DNA from: Selaginella tamariscina
Lineage: Eukaryota; Streptophyta; Lycopodiopsida; Selaginellales; Selaginellaceae
Length of the DNA stretch: 64,000 bases
Reading direction: 5' to 3'
Assembly: GCA_003024785.1 (NCBI GenBank)
Contig: PUQB01000070.1
Span: 649,699 to 713,698, forward strand
Below, piece by piece: positions 1-11,564 of this stretch. Under the pieces are notes generated by a model that saw only the letters and a program-made list of their open reading frames with translations, did no database searches and was not told the DNA's origin. Both the position numbers and the translations under genes were made by a program. How positions within the stretch are numbered: the stretch's first letter is position 1; each line of letters begins with the position of its first letter.

Positions 1-1115
1 CTTGGCGGGCACATGGGACATCGTCGGTGATGGAGAAGCTGCGCAGATCTTTCTATTGGCCGGAGTTGCGAGGAGATGTGATTCGGTATGTGCGTAGCTG
101 TGTTGGTGCCAAGCTAATACTCCCCCATGTGCTTCGGAAGGACGGTTGGAGTCAATTGCAGTTTCTCGTCCGTTTGAGTTGGTGGCATTTGATTTGATGG
201 GACCTTTTCCGCGGTCAACTGCTGGCAACGAGTACGTTATTATTGCTTTGATTACCTAACTCGTTGGGTAGAAGTTGGTGCTCTTGCTAGTGCGACTGCT
301 TCTTGTTGGTCAGTTTCTCTTAATCGGGTCGTGTTTCAGCATTCTTGTCCGGAGCGAAATTCTCTCAAATGGTCCGCATTTATGGCTGAGGCATTTCATG
401 TTTTGACATCTCTACTAGGGATACACCACACTTTCACAAGTGCTTATCATCCTCAGACAATGGTTTAGTGGAACGGCTCGTTAGAACCTTCAAGGGATGA
501 TCGCAAAGTATGTGAACTTTCAACATTCGATTGGGATGGTTATTTGCCGTCTCTCCGATATGCTTATGTCACTGAGTACAAAGTTCCATTGGTACTTCCC
601 ATATAAGCTCTTATGATCATGACCCAATGTTGCTGACGGAGTTGGGTTTGCTTAGCATGAGTTACTGATGCTAGGTCGTAGGATCAGTATCTAACGAGCA
701 TTCTTTCATTGGTTCGTGCGGAGTTAGCAGAACACTTGGGCCGTGTACAAGTAGGATAACAATAACGCTACAACTTGCACCATCATCCTCCTACGGAGCA
801 CAAGGTTGATGAATTGGTGTTAGTTCATTTTCCCAAGCTTATGGTACATGGTTTAGTTAAGAGTCTCCTTCTTCAGTGAAAAGGACCATATTGAGTGCTA
901 CGACAAGTACGGCCACAGGTTTATGAGGTTCGGCACGACATTTAACCTGATCCTCCGGAGATTGTACATGTGCAACTGTTGAAGCATTTTGTGCAACAAA
1001 AACAAGTTGTGCCGTTTATAAATCCACCAGTGCCTCTTCCTGATGTTCCTCCAAATCCGGACCCATTTACCAGAGAACCCTAACTAACTTACATCCTTCC
1101 GAGATGAGGGGATGG
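1..1115 (+). mobile_element. Ty3/Gypsy retrotransposon fossil, integrase end
   Basis: This is the 3' coding end of an old Ty3/Gypsy element cut by the window start. The first 110 bases match the zinc-binding region of a Gypsy integrase, with residues such as 'SFYWPELRGDV' and a following Cys. The integrase core follows ('DLMGPFPRST', then a 'YHPQT' motif), then the C-terminal region, ending near 1083. A purine-rich tract at 1101-1115 precedes the LTR. The element is clearly broken, with well over five interruptions, and is old. Chromovirus versus non-chromovirus status cannot be settled from this piece. Confidence 0.8.
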
Positions 1116-1279
1116 TGTAAGATCCATATGTATGGCTGCATGTGCACATATTATTATTAGCATAGCAATAGGTTTTGATAACCGTAAGATTGATTTAAAT
1201 TTGGACCACTCGCTCTTGTATATAAATTAGGGTTCTTGAACTAATGAAGATACACATTTTTATATTCCGCGTTATCACA
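1116..1279 (+). mobile_element. Probable 3' LTR of the Gypsy fossil
   Basis: The LTR starts TGTAAGATCC directly after the polypurine tract. A TATA-like stretch lies near 1217. A plausible end is TTATCACA at 1279, which would give a short LTR of about 164 bp. The partner LTR lies outside the window, so the right edge is a guess. The polypurine tract and LTR start resemble those of the outer element at 6031-23816 read on the minus strand (TGTAAGGTTCC). Confidence 0.5.
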
Positions 1280-2010
1280 ATTTTTAATTTATTTTGTTTG
1301 AATTAACCTAGGTTTTAGTAAAACATCATCAAGTTCTATAGTTCTCAGTTTAATGATATATTATTTAAACCTTTAATAAATTTACAAGAGAGCTGAGTAT
1401 AAGTTATTAAATGTTAGAATCTATAAATTAATGTCCATAGAATGAACTCCATAGATAAAAAAGAAGACATACCATTTCTGCCTTAGCTCTGGCTTCTTCT
1501 CCGTCTTCTTCATTCTTAACAGGGGCGATGAAATTTAACTTTGGAATTGAAAAATTAAACTGAAATTAAACTGTGGTGTAATATATAAACTTGTAATTTT
1601 ATGTAATTTTAATTAGAATATTTGAGGTATCCTATGTTACTCTACTATATTAATATATTATATACAAGTGCTTAAAATAATCTTGAAAACAATACTTCAT
1701 AGAAGTTTTCGATTTATGCTATTATATAGTTTATGTAAATCTACATAAAATACAGAATATTCTACCATCAGATTCCAGTGGTTGTGTATGCAGCGGGGAG
1801 AAAGTCTATATATATGTATCTATATAATATGTATATATATGTATTATAATATATTTACTTAATGTGGTGTACAAAGGTGCACAGATAAACTCACCATGTT
1901 GGAGTGTTGATTTCCAAGGCTCATAGGATCCAAGAAGTGCATTATATGTATTGGACGGACACACACATGCACGTTAGAATTGAGTACACGTTTATCTGTT
2001 TGTATGTGCA
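1280..2010. other. AT-rich intergenic DNA
   Basis: No gene is supported here. A short minus-strand stretch near 1470-1530 reads as an acidic, glutamate- and alanine-rich open segment followed by a possible splice donor. It is too short to call an exon. Confidence 0.5.
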
Positions 2011-2011
2011 C

Positions 2012-2089
<78 letters not shown>
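2011..2089. repeat. Compound microsatellite (GT)n(TA)n(GA)n
   Basis: Uninterrupted GT, then TA, then GA dinucleotide runs follow one another over about 78 bp. Open frames across this block on both strands are translations of the repeat, not genes. Confidence 0.95.
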
Positions 2090-2090
<1 letters not shown>

Positions 2091-2474
2091 TGATATTTGT
2101 TAAGGAAAGCACATGCACACACACACACAATGCAGTAACTTTTTTTGCGTTTGAGCACAGGAATTACAAAATGCATATTTTTCTGCATGACTCTAGTAAA
2201 AAGCCAACATTTCAGGTTGGCATAGATAGGAGAAAGCAACGGGGAAGTGTATATCAGACGTGTGCATATTAACACCTCTCTCTCTCTCTCTCATGCACAT
2301 CCCGTAAGAGCACATGTTTAATAATATTATAGACACGAATGTACACACCACGGACATTCACGTACAAACATCCACGTTTCTAAGCAGTATAAATATAGGT
2401 TAATTGAATATACATGTTTATATATGAAATAATTTTAAACATTATTATAAAAGTATTCAAACATGTATATTCAT

Positions 2475-2824
2475 ACGGATCTCGCTGGCGGAGAGAATTT
2501 TTCTTGTTCGGTTCAGATTTGAGACATCCGTGAGCAGCCTCTGCCACTGTGATTCGTGAAGCATCCACGTGTCAGCCATTGTGTTAAGACGGATCTTGCT
2601 GGCGGAGAGAATTTTTCTTGTTCGTTCAGATTTGTTTTGTTTGGTTGGTGATGAATAAATATTACCATGTGGTCAAAATAATATTGTAATGTGTAAACAT
2701 TATATGTGATCTCAACAACTTTATTTGTTCGGTGAGTCAACTCATCTGCTCTAAAGAGTTACATGTGACACCACCCTTATCCGCCTCTGCCATTGTGACT
2801 CGTGAAGCATCCACGTGTCAGCCA
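2475..2824. repeat. Two interleaved direct repeats, order A-B-A'-B'
   Basis: Unit A (2475-2521, about 47 bp) recurs at 2589-2634 with one substitution and one 1-bp gap. Unit B (2535-2578, 44 bp, containing a CACGTG core) recurs at 2781-2824 with about four substitutions. The order suggests a duplicated segment of at least 100 bp, with new sequence between A' and B'. No coding potential is seen. Confidence 0.85.
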
Positions 2825-2866
2825 GCCTCATTCGGTATACCACCTAGTACAACACATTAGATCGCT

Positions 2867-2867
2867 T

Positions 2868-2908
<41 letters not shown>
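2867..2908. repeat. Compound microsatellite (GT)n(GA)n
   Basis: A GT run of about 22 bp passes directly into a GA run of about 20 bp. Confidence 0.95.
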
Positions 2909-3424
2909 TGACATATCTTTACAAGCATATGCTAGTACGTCCAGACATGCATGCAGTCTGTATGTCCCTTTGCAAATATATATACATATACACTCTCCTA
3001 ATACACAACACATTATACATATGGTATACGAGTATGGCTAGCTAACGCGTAACAATTTGTGTAGATGTAAGTTCTAGAATTCTGAAACAATAATAAGTGT
3101 CGTGTAAAAGGTAAACGTACTAGATCATGGCCTCATGATGTACGTACGCACTGGACCACAATACAGCAAATTCACCTACGTACATAACTTTGAATCCTCT
3201 CTCTTCACACGCACAACCTTTTTCTCTCTCCAGCGTAGCTGCTAACATGTGCACGACAAGCTAGAGGTGACTGTCTAACATGTAAGAGGTGCCATGAAGA
3301 TAATGGTTTAGAGACACGGTTTAACCATGTGTCTAAATGGCGTGTTCCACTCCGGATTCTCAGTTCGTAGGAATCCGCACGTGGCATAGAAAACAAACCG
3401 CTCAGGGTAAGGAATGGACCCCTG

Positions 3425-3470
3425 CCGGATTCCACCCATGCGAAGACAGCTCGGCTATGGTGGAATCCGG
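3425..3470. repeat. Perfect 12-bp inverted repeat, 22-nt loop
   Basis: CCGGATTCCACC at 3425-3436 pairs perfectly with GGTGGAATCCGG at 3459-3470. A related shorter inverted pair, ccggattc and gaatccg, lies just upstream near 3352-3378. The surrounding 300 bp is more GC-rich than its neighbours and holds no supported gene. It could be a small fold-back element or a regulatory hairpin. Confidence 0.7.
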
Positions 3471-3479
3471 AGGGGGTTC

Positions 3480-6030
3480 CGTTCCAAGAAGTAAGAAACT
3501 ATAACAGGACACTTGATTCAACATTCCCGAAGAATCAACCTGTCATGTGTCCATCATGAACGGGATGCGCTCGTGAGGTTGTCCATAACCCTCGTTATCC
3601 CGCCATGGCCACCTGAATTGAGCAGGTTATGCCACGTGGAAAAGTTTATACTAAATATATGGCATTGCAATAGTAGTGTACTGGCTCCGTTTGAAGAGTT
3701 ACGGACAATAAAATAATTTCATCCTACGGATAGAAATGTTTGGATCAACATAACAAGCAAGATTCAGGTGGTTATGGATGCATCACGCTGGAGGGCGACC
3801 AGAAGATCCGACTCCAATCGGCCTACATATAGGAACTCTAAAAATTAATTTTTAAAAAGAAATAAAATATTATATTAATATCTCATCTTATAAACTGTTC
3901 ATGTACATGGAAATAATATAATTTTTTTGAAATGACAGGTTTTTTGTTATGACACTGGTAAAGACCAGCTTTGAATGATAAAAGAAGTCAACCTTTGTTT
4001 TTGCCAATAATAGAAGGAGGTATCCGGGGTCAGCCTCTAGTTTGCACATTTCCTTGCGTGTTAGTCCACAGCCAGAGTGTCTGGCTGCGGCTCTGGAAAG
4101 ACAACGCCAAGCCACGCCAGACTCTCACACTGGAGCACAGGAAGCTGGTCAGCATAAGTCCTTTTCAGAATGGAAAGGAGGACCCAAGACATGGTTCTAC
4201 ATACTATCTACAAACCAGGCTGCAGATGAGCCCGAGTTACGCAGGCTACTGACTAAGCTCAAGCACTCAGACTAACCTCCAAGCTGCCTCGCTTGTGAGA
4301 TGCTTGTGAGGTTAAAAAATAATAACAAAAAGATAAATCAAAGGCTAGGATTAAATCTTATTTTGAAATTAAATAAATTAATAAAATATTTGATTCATGA
4401 ATAATTACATATAAGTTAGTGAAACATATAGTATTTTCATTTGTAAGAATAAAGAAAACTTCATTATGTATGCATGTAACATTTATATATGTTCCTAACT
4501 ACACAAAACTCAGTAATTATAAATTATAATAAATTAAAATGTTAATCTTACCAAGTTAATTTCAAAGCAAACTTGTGAAGAATATATATATGTACACACA
4601 TATTTCTAAATTTACAAACACACACACATATATAGAATACATATTAAAGTATGCATATGTGCATTACATACATACACACATATATTTATGTATACATGAG
4701 CATTATATCTATGTAAATTTACTTACATATTTCATGTCATTTTATTAATATTAACACTCACAACTATATATGAGTATATTCTAAACTTATATTTGTAATA
4801 AAATTGTAAAACATGAAGTGAAAACAAACTTCTTTTTATAATAAATAATTATTGTTTAAATTAAGTTCAAGCTCTTTTTATATGGATATTTCTAGATGCT
4901 AGAGTTATGCTAAAATATGCTGAATAATAATTTTACAATAACAATAAGCTGGCAGCAGACCCCAATTTGTGCAAAAATTAAGTATAAACAATATATATAA
5001 TATTACATAATATAATATGTATTATATATATATAATATACATAATACATAAAAAGTATATATATGTACACACATATAATAAAATATTTATAATCATATAT
5101 GCACACACACACACATCTACACATAACACACATAATAAAATATTGACACCAGATATACTGTATACATATAATAATTTACTTACAATAGTGTCAATAAAAC
5201 TAGCTGTAAAAGTTCCATGATTATAGTTTGGCTTGTAAAAGAAATATAAATAAGTAATAATATAATTTATTACTTTATAATGTATTTACTAATAGAAATA
5301 TCTAAGTCTAGTTAAAACTCTCAATTTTGACATCTTGAAGTATGTTAATTTTTAAATTGCAATCACTGTCTCCAAAATAATAAATATTCTTAATAATTAT
5401 TTCCAAACTTGTTAATGTGGATAATATTGTAAAAGCTCCGCATATCGTTCATAAATTAATAAATTATTAATAATCATTATTTGTATATGCACATCCATTG
5501 GAACTTAACCACATCGTAATAATAATTTTATAAGTTGGTGCATTAGCATCGTTCCTTGTAGTTATTTCATATATGTAAATAGAAAAAAAAAATTTAAAAA
5601 AACAAATATAGTTATTACACCCACAAACACACACATTACTCATTTTATTGCGTAAAAATGAAAAAAATTTCTTATTTCTTAATAATCATATGATTTAAGA
5701 AAGTTATACATTTTCTTCTTCAAAAAAACTCATCTAACTTTGGTGCTTTGTGTTTGTTGATCCCCTTGTAAAAGAAATTAATAAATAAGTAAAAAAAAGA
5801 ATTTTAAAAATTTTACCTATCTAACTACTATTAAAGAGCATTCATTTGATATGAAAATTTATTAAAACAACACTACTTATATATATAAATACAATACATT
5901 GCATTTAGTCACTTTATTAAATATAGAAGCTATTTTAGGATTAGTATATTAATATAATCTGAAGGTATATAATAATAATATATTCTTATAATATATACCA
6001 CTTTAATATTAATTACTACCATTGGAGAGG
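3480..6030. other. AT-rich intergenic DNA, no gene seen
   Basis: The stretch is dominated by A/T runs, short AC tracts (for example 4615-4632 and 5100-5115) and TATA-like repeats. A 93-codon open frame at 3971-4252 has no recognisable features, and I do not call it. No RNA gene was recognised. Confidence 0.6.
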
Positions 6031-6220
6031 TGTGAATATTAAATATGATTCGATTAGGTCTAACTCATACAAGGCATTTTATACTAGGTGACCATGCCAC
6101 GATTAGCACTCCCATATTAGTTGGCACCCAGATTAGTGTAAGTAAATCCTAACACCACATGGTGCCTCCATGGTAGAGTCTACGTGGCATTATATTGCGT
6201 ATATACCATGGAACCTTACA
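6031..6220 (-). repeat. LTR of the outer Gypsy element (left copy, 3' LTR)
   Basis: This 190-bp block is a diverged direct copy of 23598-23816. Both share the start tgtgaatat, the internal block around 'gattcgattaggtct', and the end 'catggaacctta'. On the minus strand a TATAAAA-like box lies near 6080-6095. Confidence 0.8.
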
Positions 6221-6832
6221 TCATCCCCTCTCAAGACTCAGACTTCTACCTATCGAGGTTGTCCTCCTCCAAGGATGAGTATCCGCTGGTGGATGGTAAG
6301 AGAGCCAACACATATGTGCACATGTTGTGACTCCCGAATGCCATCATAACACTTCAAGCGATACACTTGCGTCCTCAATTGTTCTTCAACACTCATGGTC
6401 CAACCATCATGGTTGAAGCCCTATTGTATTGTTTGATCCCCTAGCCTTGGAAACTTAACGAGAACCAAATCTCCCACTTGATATTGAGGTGGCAGTCGAT
6501 GTCATTGATTGTAAGTTTGAAGTTGATTACTCTTGTGCCCAGGTTAATTTTCTCCACCTTGAGCATACAATAGAGGAAGGATTTGGTTCAAATGCTCCAA
6601 CCACATATGTCCATCCATATACCGGGCCTCTTGAGGAGTGATGCCAATATCGCGGCAACACTAGTTCATGACAATATAAAGCTTTGAATAGGGAAATCCC
6701 CGTTGACTTGTGGGGGGCTAAAACATAAGCGAACTGAGATATGGATAACATATCCTAATCCGTATGGTCAGGACTTACATACTTGGCAAGCATAACTTTG
6801 AAAGTTTTGTTCAAATCACTCCACCAAACCAT

Positions 6833-7561
6833 TGTCAAGCCACGATCCAGGAACAAGGAAGAGAGCAGAATTATGAGGACAAGGGAGCTTGACTCAAGAG
6901 CAAGACAAGGAGCATGATAAGAACTGGAGCAAGATAGTAGGACAAGGAGCAAGATAGTAGAACAAGGAGCAAGATAGGAACTGGAGTAGAAGCAATACAA
7001 GGAGCAGGATAGGAAATGGAGCAGGATAGCAGGACAAGGAGCTAGATAGTAGGACAAGGAGCTAGATAGGAATGGAGCAGGATAGCAGGACTAAGAGCAG
7101 AACAGGAACTAGAAACTCAAGAGTAGGACAAGGCGCATGATAGGAACCAGGAACTCAGGAGTCATGAGTAGGACAGGATCCAGGAGTAAGACGGGAGCAT
7201 GACAGGATCCAGAAGCAAGACAGAACAGGATAAGATTCGAAAGCAAGACAGGAGCAGGACAAGAAGGCGCAGGACAGGATCCAGAAGCAAGACAGGAACA
7301 GGACAGGATCCGGGAACGAAACAAGAGCAGGAGGCAAGGAGCAAGACACGAACAAGACAAGAACAAGAATGATCATAAAATGACTGGTATTGATAGTAAC
7401 TGATTGTATAACAATTAGGTCGGAGCTTTTATGCTCACAACTCCAAGAGCTAATCTAGGCATGAGTGCTAAAAGTGGTTGCATGCATGCAGAGGCTAAGA
7501 TGAGTCCACATGTCCCTTATCCTCTAGGCATGTTATGTGGCATATCCTGTAGGCATATCCT
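6833..7561 (-). repeat. 3' LTR of chromovirus A, main part
   Basis: The block starts TGTCAAGCCACGATCC and matches 20252-20990 and, in inverse orientation, 22386-22807. Positions about 6850-7370 are a purine-rich tandem array of 'agcaggacaaggagc'-type units. The LTR is interrupted by the element at 7562-16707 and resumes at 16713-16749. Proline/cysteine/serine-rich open frames read from the array are repeat artefacts. Confidence 0.85.
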
Positions 7562-8108
7562 TGTTAAACAGGAAAAGGGCTCTCTGCCTCACCTTTTCCT
7601 ATTTAACCTGTTTCCTTCACGCAGACAGGAAACCTTTCATACAACGTACAGGAAAGGCTACACCCTTTCCTTTCTCAACTCTCAATATATCTGTATATAT
7701 ATCAGACTTCTCCCAGTGCCACTATGACTGGTCTCCAAAGTCAAGGGCAAGAACGGATTTTGGCTATTGCCTTGTTAGATCCATTCATTGAGAGAAACAT
7801 ACACACACACAAGATTCTCTAATATGCACCTTTCATTACTAACATGAATACAAAAGACAAAGTGTAGAGAACCTTTATCTCCTGCTGAACTTCAAATGGA
7901 GACCCTTCCTTCGTTGCCCTAACTTCCCTTAACTACTCTTCCTCTCGCCACGTCATCCTTTACCTTTTCCTTTTCCTTTTCCTTACCTTTTCCTCTCGGT
8001 AAGGATTTTCCTCTTCCAAGCCTTTCCTTCCATGCTTACTACGGACCTTCCTACCCTTATTCTCTCTACAGTAGGACGTCCTATGCTCCTAATATTTTAC
8101 CTTTAACA
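7562..8108 (-). repeat. 3' LTR of the young Gypsy element
   Basis: This 547-bp LTR is about 99% identical by eye to 16158-16707. Its ends are TGTTAAA and TTTAACA. Immediately inside it on the minus strand lies a purine tract, AAGGAGGGGGCAG (8109-8121), which fits the polypurine tract. Confidence 0.95.
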
Positions 8109-8121
8109 CTGCCCCCTCCTT

Positions 8122-10513
8122 ATTTGTTGCTGTGTCCTCACGGCAACACATCCTGCGCATCCTCCTGATTCCACCTCCTCCTGATCCTTGTACTTCTGAA
8201 ACTCCGCTCTCTCCTTATCCAGTTCCTGCTGAACCATTGCCACCTGAAGACGAAACGCCTGCGTCTCCTTCCTAAGCTGCTCGTTCTCGTCCTGAAGACG
8301 CTGGAACTCGTCCACCACTACAGACAGAATGGTAGCAGTCTGCTGCGTCTCATCCCGCGCTCGTACCAGCCTCTGAAATAAATTCATCGGCTCCTGTGCA
8401 GTCTGTGGAGGTTTAAGCTCCACAACCGGGCTTGGAGTCCTCTGCTTGATCGGTCGCTGAATCCCCTTACTCACAAGTCCCTGGAGTGCCGTCATCTTCG
8501 GCGCCATCACGCTCTCAACTGCTTGTACAATGAGCCGCTGAATGTCTGCCCTATCTTTAATCGTGTACCCGGAATTTACGAGGTGATTGAAGAGATTCGC
8601 CGCAATCTGCGTTGCGTCCTGTGTCTCGTTTCCCCTTTATCCATCTGCTCGACCATTTCCTGCTGGAGCTGTGCAAGACACTGTGCAAACTGCATCTGCG
8701 TCTCCGTAGCCTGCACCTCTTTCCGCGCAAACGCCCTCCGTCTTTTGAAAACCATCCGTCTGCATCCCGCCATCAAGATTCTGCTGAATCGGCTCCTCCT
8801 CCTCCAGGCGGAAATCAGTCACCGGCACACCCTGCGACCCACTTCCCCGATACATCCCTCGTCCATACATACCTGTATGTGTGCGTGGAGAATGCTGAAA
8901 GGGCGGCGGATTAAACTGATGCCTCGGAAACTTCGCTCCCCGCGCCATCTCCTCAGCTTCTCTCGCAATTCCCACTACTTCCTCATCGGTTATATCCACC
9001 GTTGTGGGTGTAACCGTCGGAAAGGGAATATCCGAGGATACTTTCTGCTTGTCCCGATCTCCGTCGTCCGTTCCCCAACCGCTGGCTCACCCTCATCACA
9101 TCCCTTCTTCTTATAAGGGTCTATTTCTCCCAACGGGATTATCATCATCCGTCTCTCACGCAACAGTTTTACATATTCTCCTGTTCCTTTCCCACCTGCG
9201 GTTCCAGCTCCGACTGAAGTTTTCCACTCTCCTGCCTGGCTTTTGTTCTCCGTTCCTTCTCAACCTCCTTTGGTTCCTCGTCCTCTCCAGGTTCGTCCTC
9301 TTCCTCCTGTTCCATCGAAGGTTCTTCTTCCCGTATGATCTCTCCTGACTCGTCTTCCTCCTCGTCAAGGTCTACCACTATTCTCGGCTCGGAGTTATCC
9401 TGTACTCCTGGCTTTGACTTCTTACCTTTTTCACCCGATCTAGTGTTCCTCCTCGCGGTCGTTGATCTCTCGACCTTTGATTTCTTCCTCTTTGGCGTTC
9501 TCTCCACTGTTTCTCCTCCTCTGCCTGCAGGTCAGCCTCTACTCCTTTTCCCTTCGTCTCCCCCATCTTGCGCTTGGTTTGCTTCTTCTGGAGTGACTCC
9601 GTTTCTCTCCTCACTTGCTTCATACGCGCGACTATCTCCGGCCCCGCCGGTTCGCCGTATTGGCGTACATAATCCGCGATTATCTGTACCCATGTGAAGG
9701 CCATCATGGACGAAGGCTCTCCCTTTTTCTCTAACTCCTGCATTGCACAGAGGTGCTCCCTCAGCCTTTTCAGCAAATACCTTGCCACTCCTACTGGCCT
9801 CTTTTCCTTTAATCCGTCATATAAAGACATGACCGGATTCGATGCTGTAATATAAGATGTCCGAAATTCGAACGCGTTAACGATAAAATTCATCGCTAAC
9901 TGCGTTTCCTCCCTCAGGTCGGAAAGCTTCAACCCCACCTTGCTCACGTACTGTTTGCCTTCCTTTAAGTACTCTGTGAGGTGTGCCTTCTCGGCCTTTA
10001 CCTCTCCTTCCGAATGTGGGAGGTGAAATACCTCCTCCACCAACCTATCGGTGAAAAGGAGTTTCCTCTCCTCTGCATAAGCTACAAACCTGTATCCGGC
10101 TTCTCCACCTTCTCCAAAAGCATCACTAAGGTGAAGCATTCTTCATCATGAGGCTCGGCATCTCTTAGAATCTCCGCGTATGGCCACAAGCCTATCTCTC
10201 GCAGAACCTTCTCCATTTCACAGGAAAAATCCCATTTGGTGTGCATCAGCTGTACATTCCCCAATCTCTCTCCATCCGGAGGATTCACCAGCTCCCGGCA
10301 ATTCCGCGCAGACACAAGACCCTTCTTTGCCGACATCTCTCTCTCACTGCGAAACCCTAGATCTGCTGCCTTGTTTTTCGTGCACTTCAGAGAGCAGAAT
10401 ATGCTCTTCAACTCAACATAAATATTACTCCCTTCAACGAGGTATTTCCTTATCTTATTAAGGTTAACCTTTCCTTCTATTGTCTCCTTCCAATGTTTCC
10501 AAATCCACCACAC
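8122..10513 (-). mobile_element. Extra coding region after integrase, young Gypsy element
   Basis: About 2.4 kb between integrase and the 3' LTR retains long minus-strand reading potential in the same sense as pol. Its upstream half (about 9378-10513) looks like a globular helical protein. Its middle is rich in Arg/Lys and Glu. Its end (8103-8510) has a heptad-like pattern ('VVDEFQRLQDENEQLRKE') typical of a coiled coil. I see no transmembrane segment or signal peptide, so an envelope role is not supported. Position after integrase recalls the extra ORFs of Athila-type elements. I do not recognise the family. Confidence 0.6.
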
Positions 10514-11564
10514 CTTCGTCCTTTACAGATTTAACCCGAAAAGGGCCTATCCAGTTCAAATTAAACTTTTGGCCTATTTCATCCACCTTTCCCCTGTACC
10601 AAAGGACGAGATCACCTACCTTTATCTCTTTGCCTTTCCTTCGCCTATCTAGCCAAACCTTCCGCCTTCTCTGAATCGCCTGTATCGTCCACAGGGCATG
10701 CATTCTCCTCTCATCTAACTTCTCTAGCTCTATTAAACGAGCTTCCAAAGACTCCTTCTCCCCCATCCTATATTGAATTGCTATTCTCAAGGACGGCACA
10801 ATATACTCCATCGGAGTTATAGCCTCCAATCCATACGCAAGCTTAAAAGGTGTCGTACCTGTAGTCACCTTATAAGCTGTTCTATAGGCCCATAATACTT
10901 CTGGTAACCTTTCATCCCAATCCTTCTTATTTTCCTGAACCACCTTCCTTAAAACGTTTTTAAGGACTTTGTTTGTAGATTCAGCTTGTCCATTACCTTG
11001 TGGGTAATATGGTGTAGACTTCTTATGTTTTATCACAAACTCCCTCATAAGCATTTCTATTGTTTCATTCACGAAATGCTTTCCTCTATCACTCACAATT
11101 TCCTTAGGAATACCATAACGTACTATTATAGTATTATATGCTGTATTATATGCATCAGCCTTTCTCATAGGCTCTGCCTCTACCCATTTAGTCATATAAT
11201 CTGTTAAAACCAATATATATTGATTCCTTTTTGAGCTTATAGGATTAACTGGTCCTATAAAATCCATTCCCCATTTTTGGAAAGGTTCCAGTGGTAGAAC
11301 TGGATTATAAGGTTGTATTTGTTTCTTTGGAGGCAATTGTGCACGTTGGCATTTATCACATGCCTTACAATATCTATTTACATCTCTCCATAAAGTAGGC
11401 CACCATAACCCTGCCTGAAGGATTTTCCTTCCTGTTATTTCCTCTGCAAAATGTCCTCCTGCAAGGCCTGAATGAGCCTCTTTAAGAACCTCTGGGGCCT
11501 CTAAAGGATCCACACACCTTCGTAATACCCCATCGGACCCCAGTTTATACAGCTTTCCTCCCAC
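10464..11564 (-). mobile_element. Integrase of the young Gypsy element
   Basis: The segment shows an HHCC zinc-binding domain ('HSGLAGGHF', then 'CKACDKC'), an integrase core ('GMDFIGPV', a later Asp in 'VSDRGKHF', and 'YYPQGNGQAE') and the usual C-terminal barrel with 'FKLAYGLEA' and 'VGDLVLWYRG'. No chromodomain follows. Confidence 0.92.

Noticed and set aside
1859-2275. Open frames on both strands over the GT/TA/GA block
   Set aside because: They are translations of dinucleotide repeats (Ser/Leu, Arg/Glu and Tyr/Ile runs) and have no other support.
3971-4252. 93-codon plus-strand open frame
   Set aside because: No start context, no domain, no neighbouring gene and average composition; length is compatible with chance.
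6755-7376. Minus-strand Ser/Cys/Pro/Leu-rich open frames
   Set aside because: They read through the purine tandem array of a chromovirus LTR, and the same appears at 20246-20710.
8122-10513. Envelope-like gene in the young Gypsy element
   Set aside because: Position fits, but I see no signal peptide, transmembrane segment or fusion-peptide-like stretch; the content is helical and coiled-coil.
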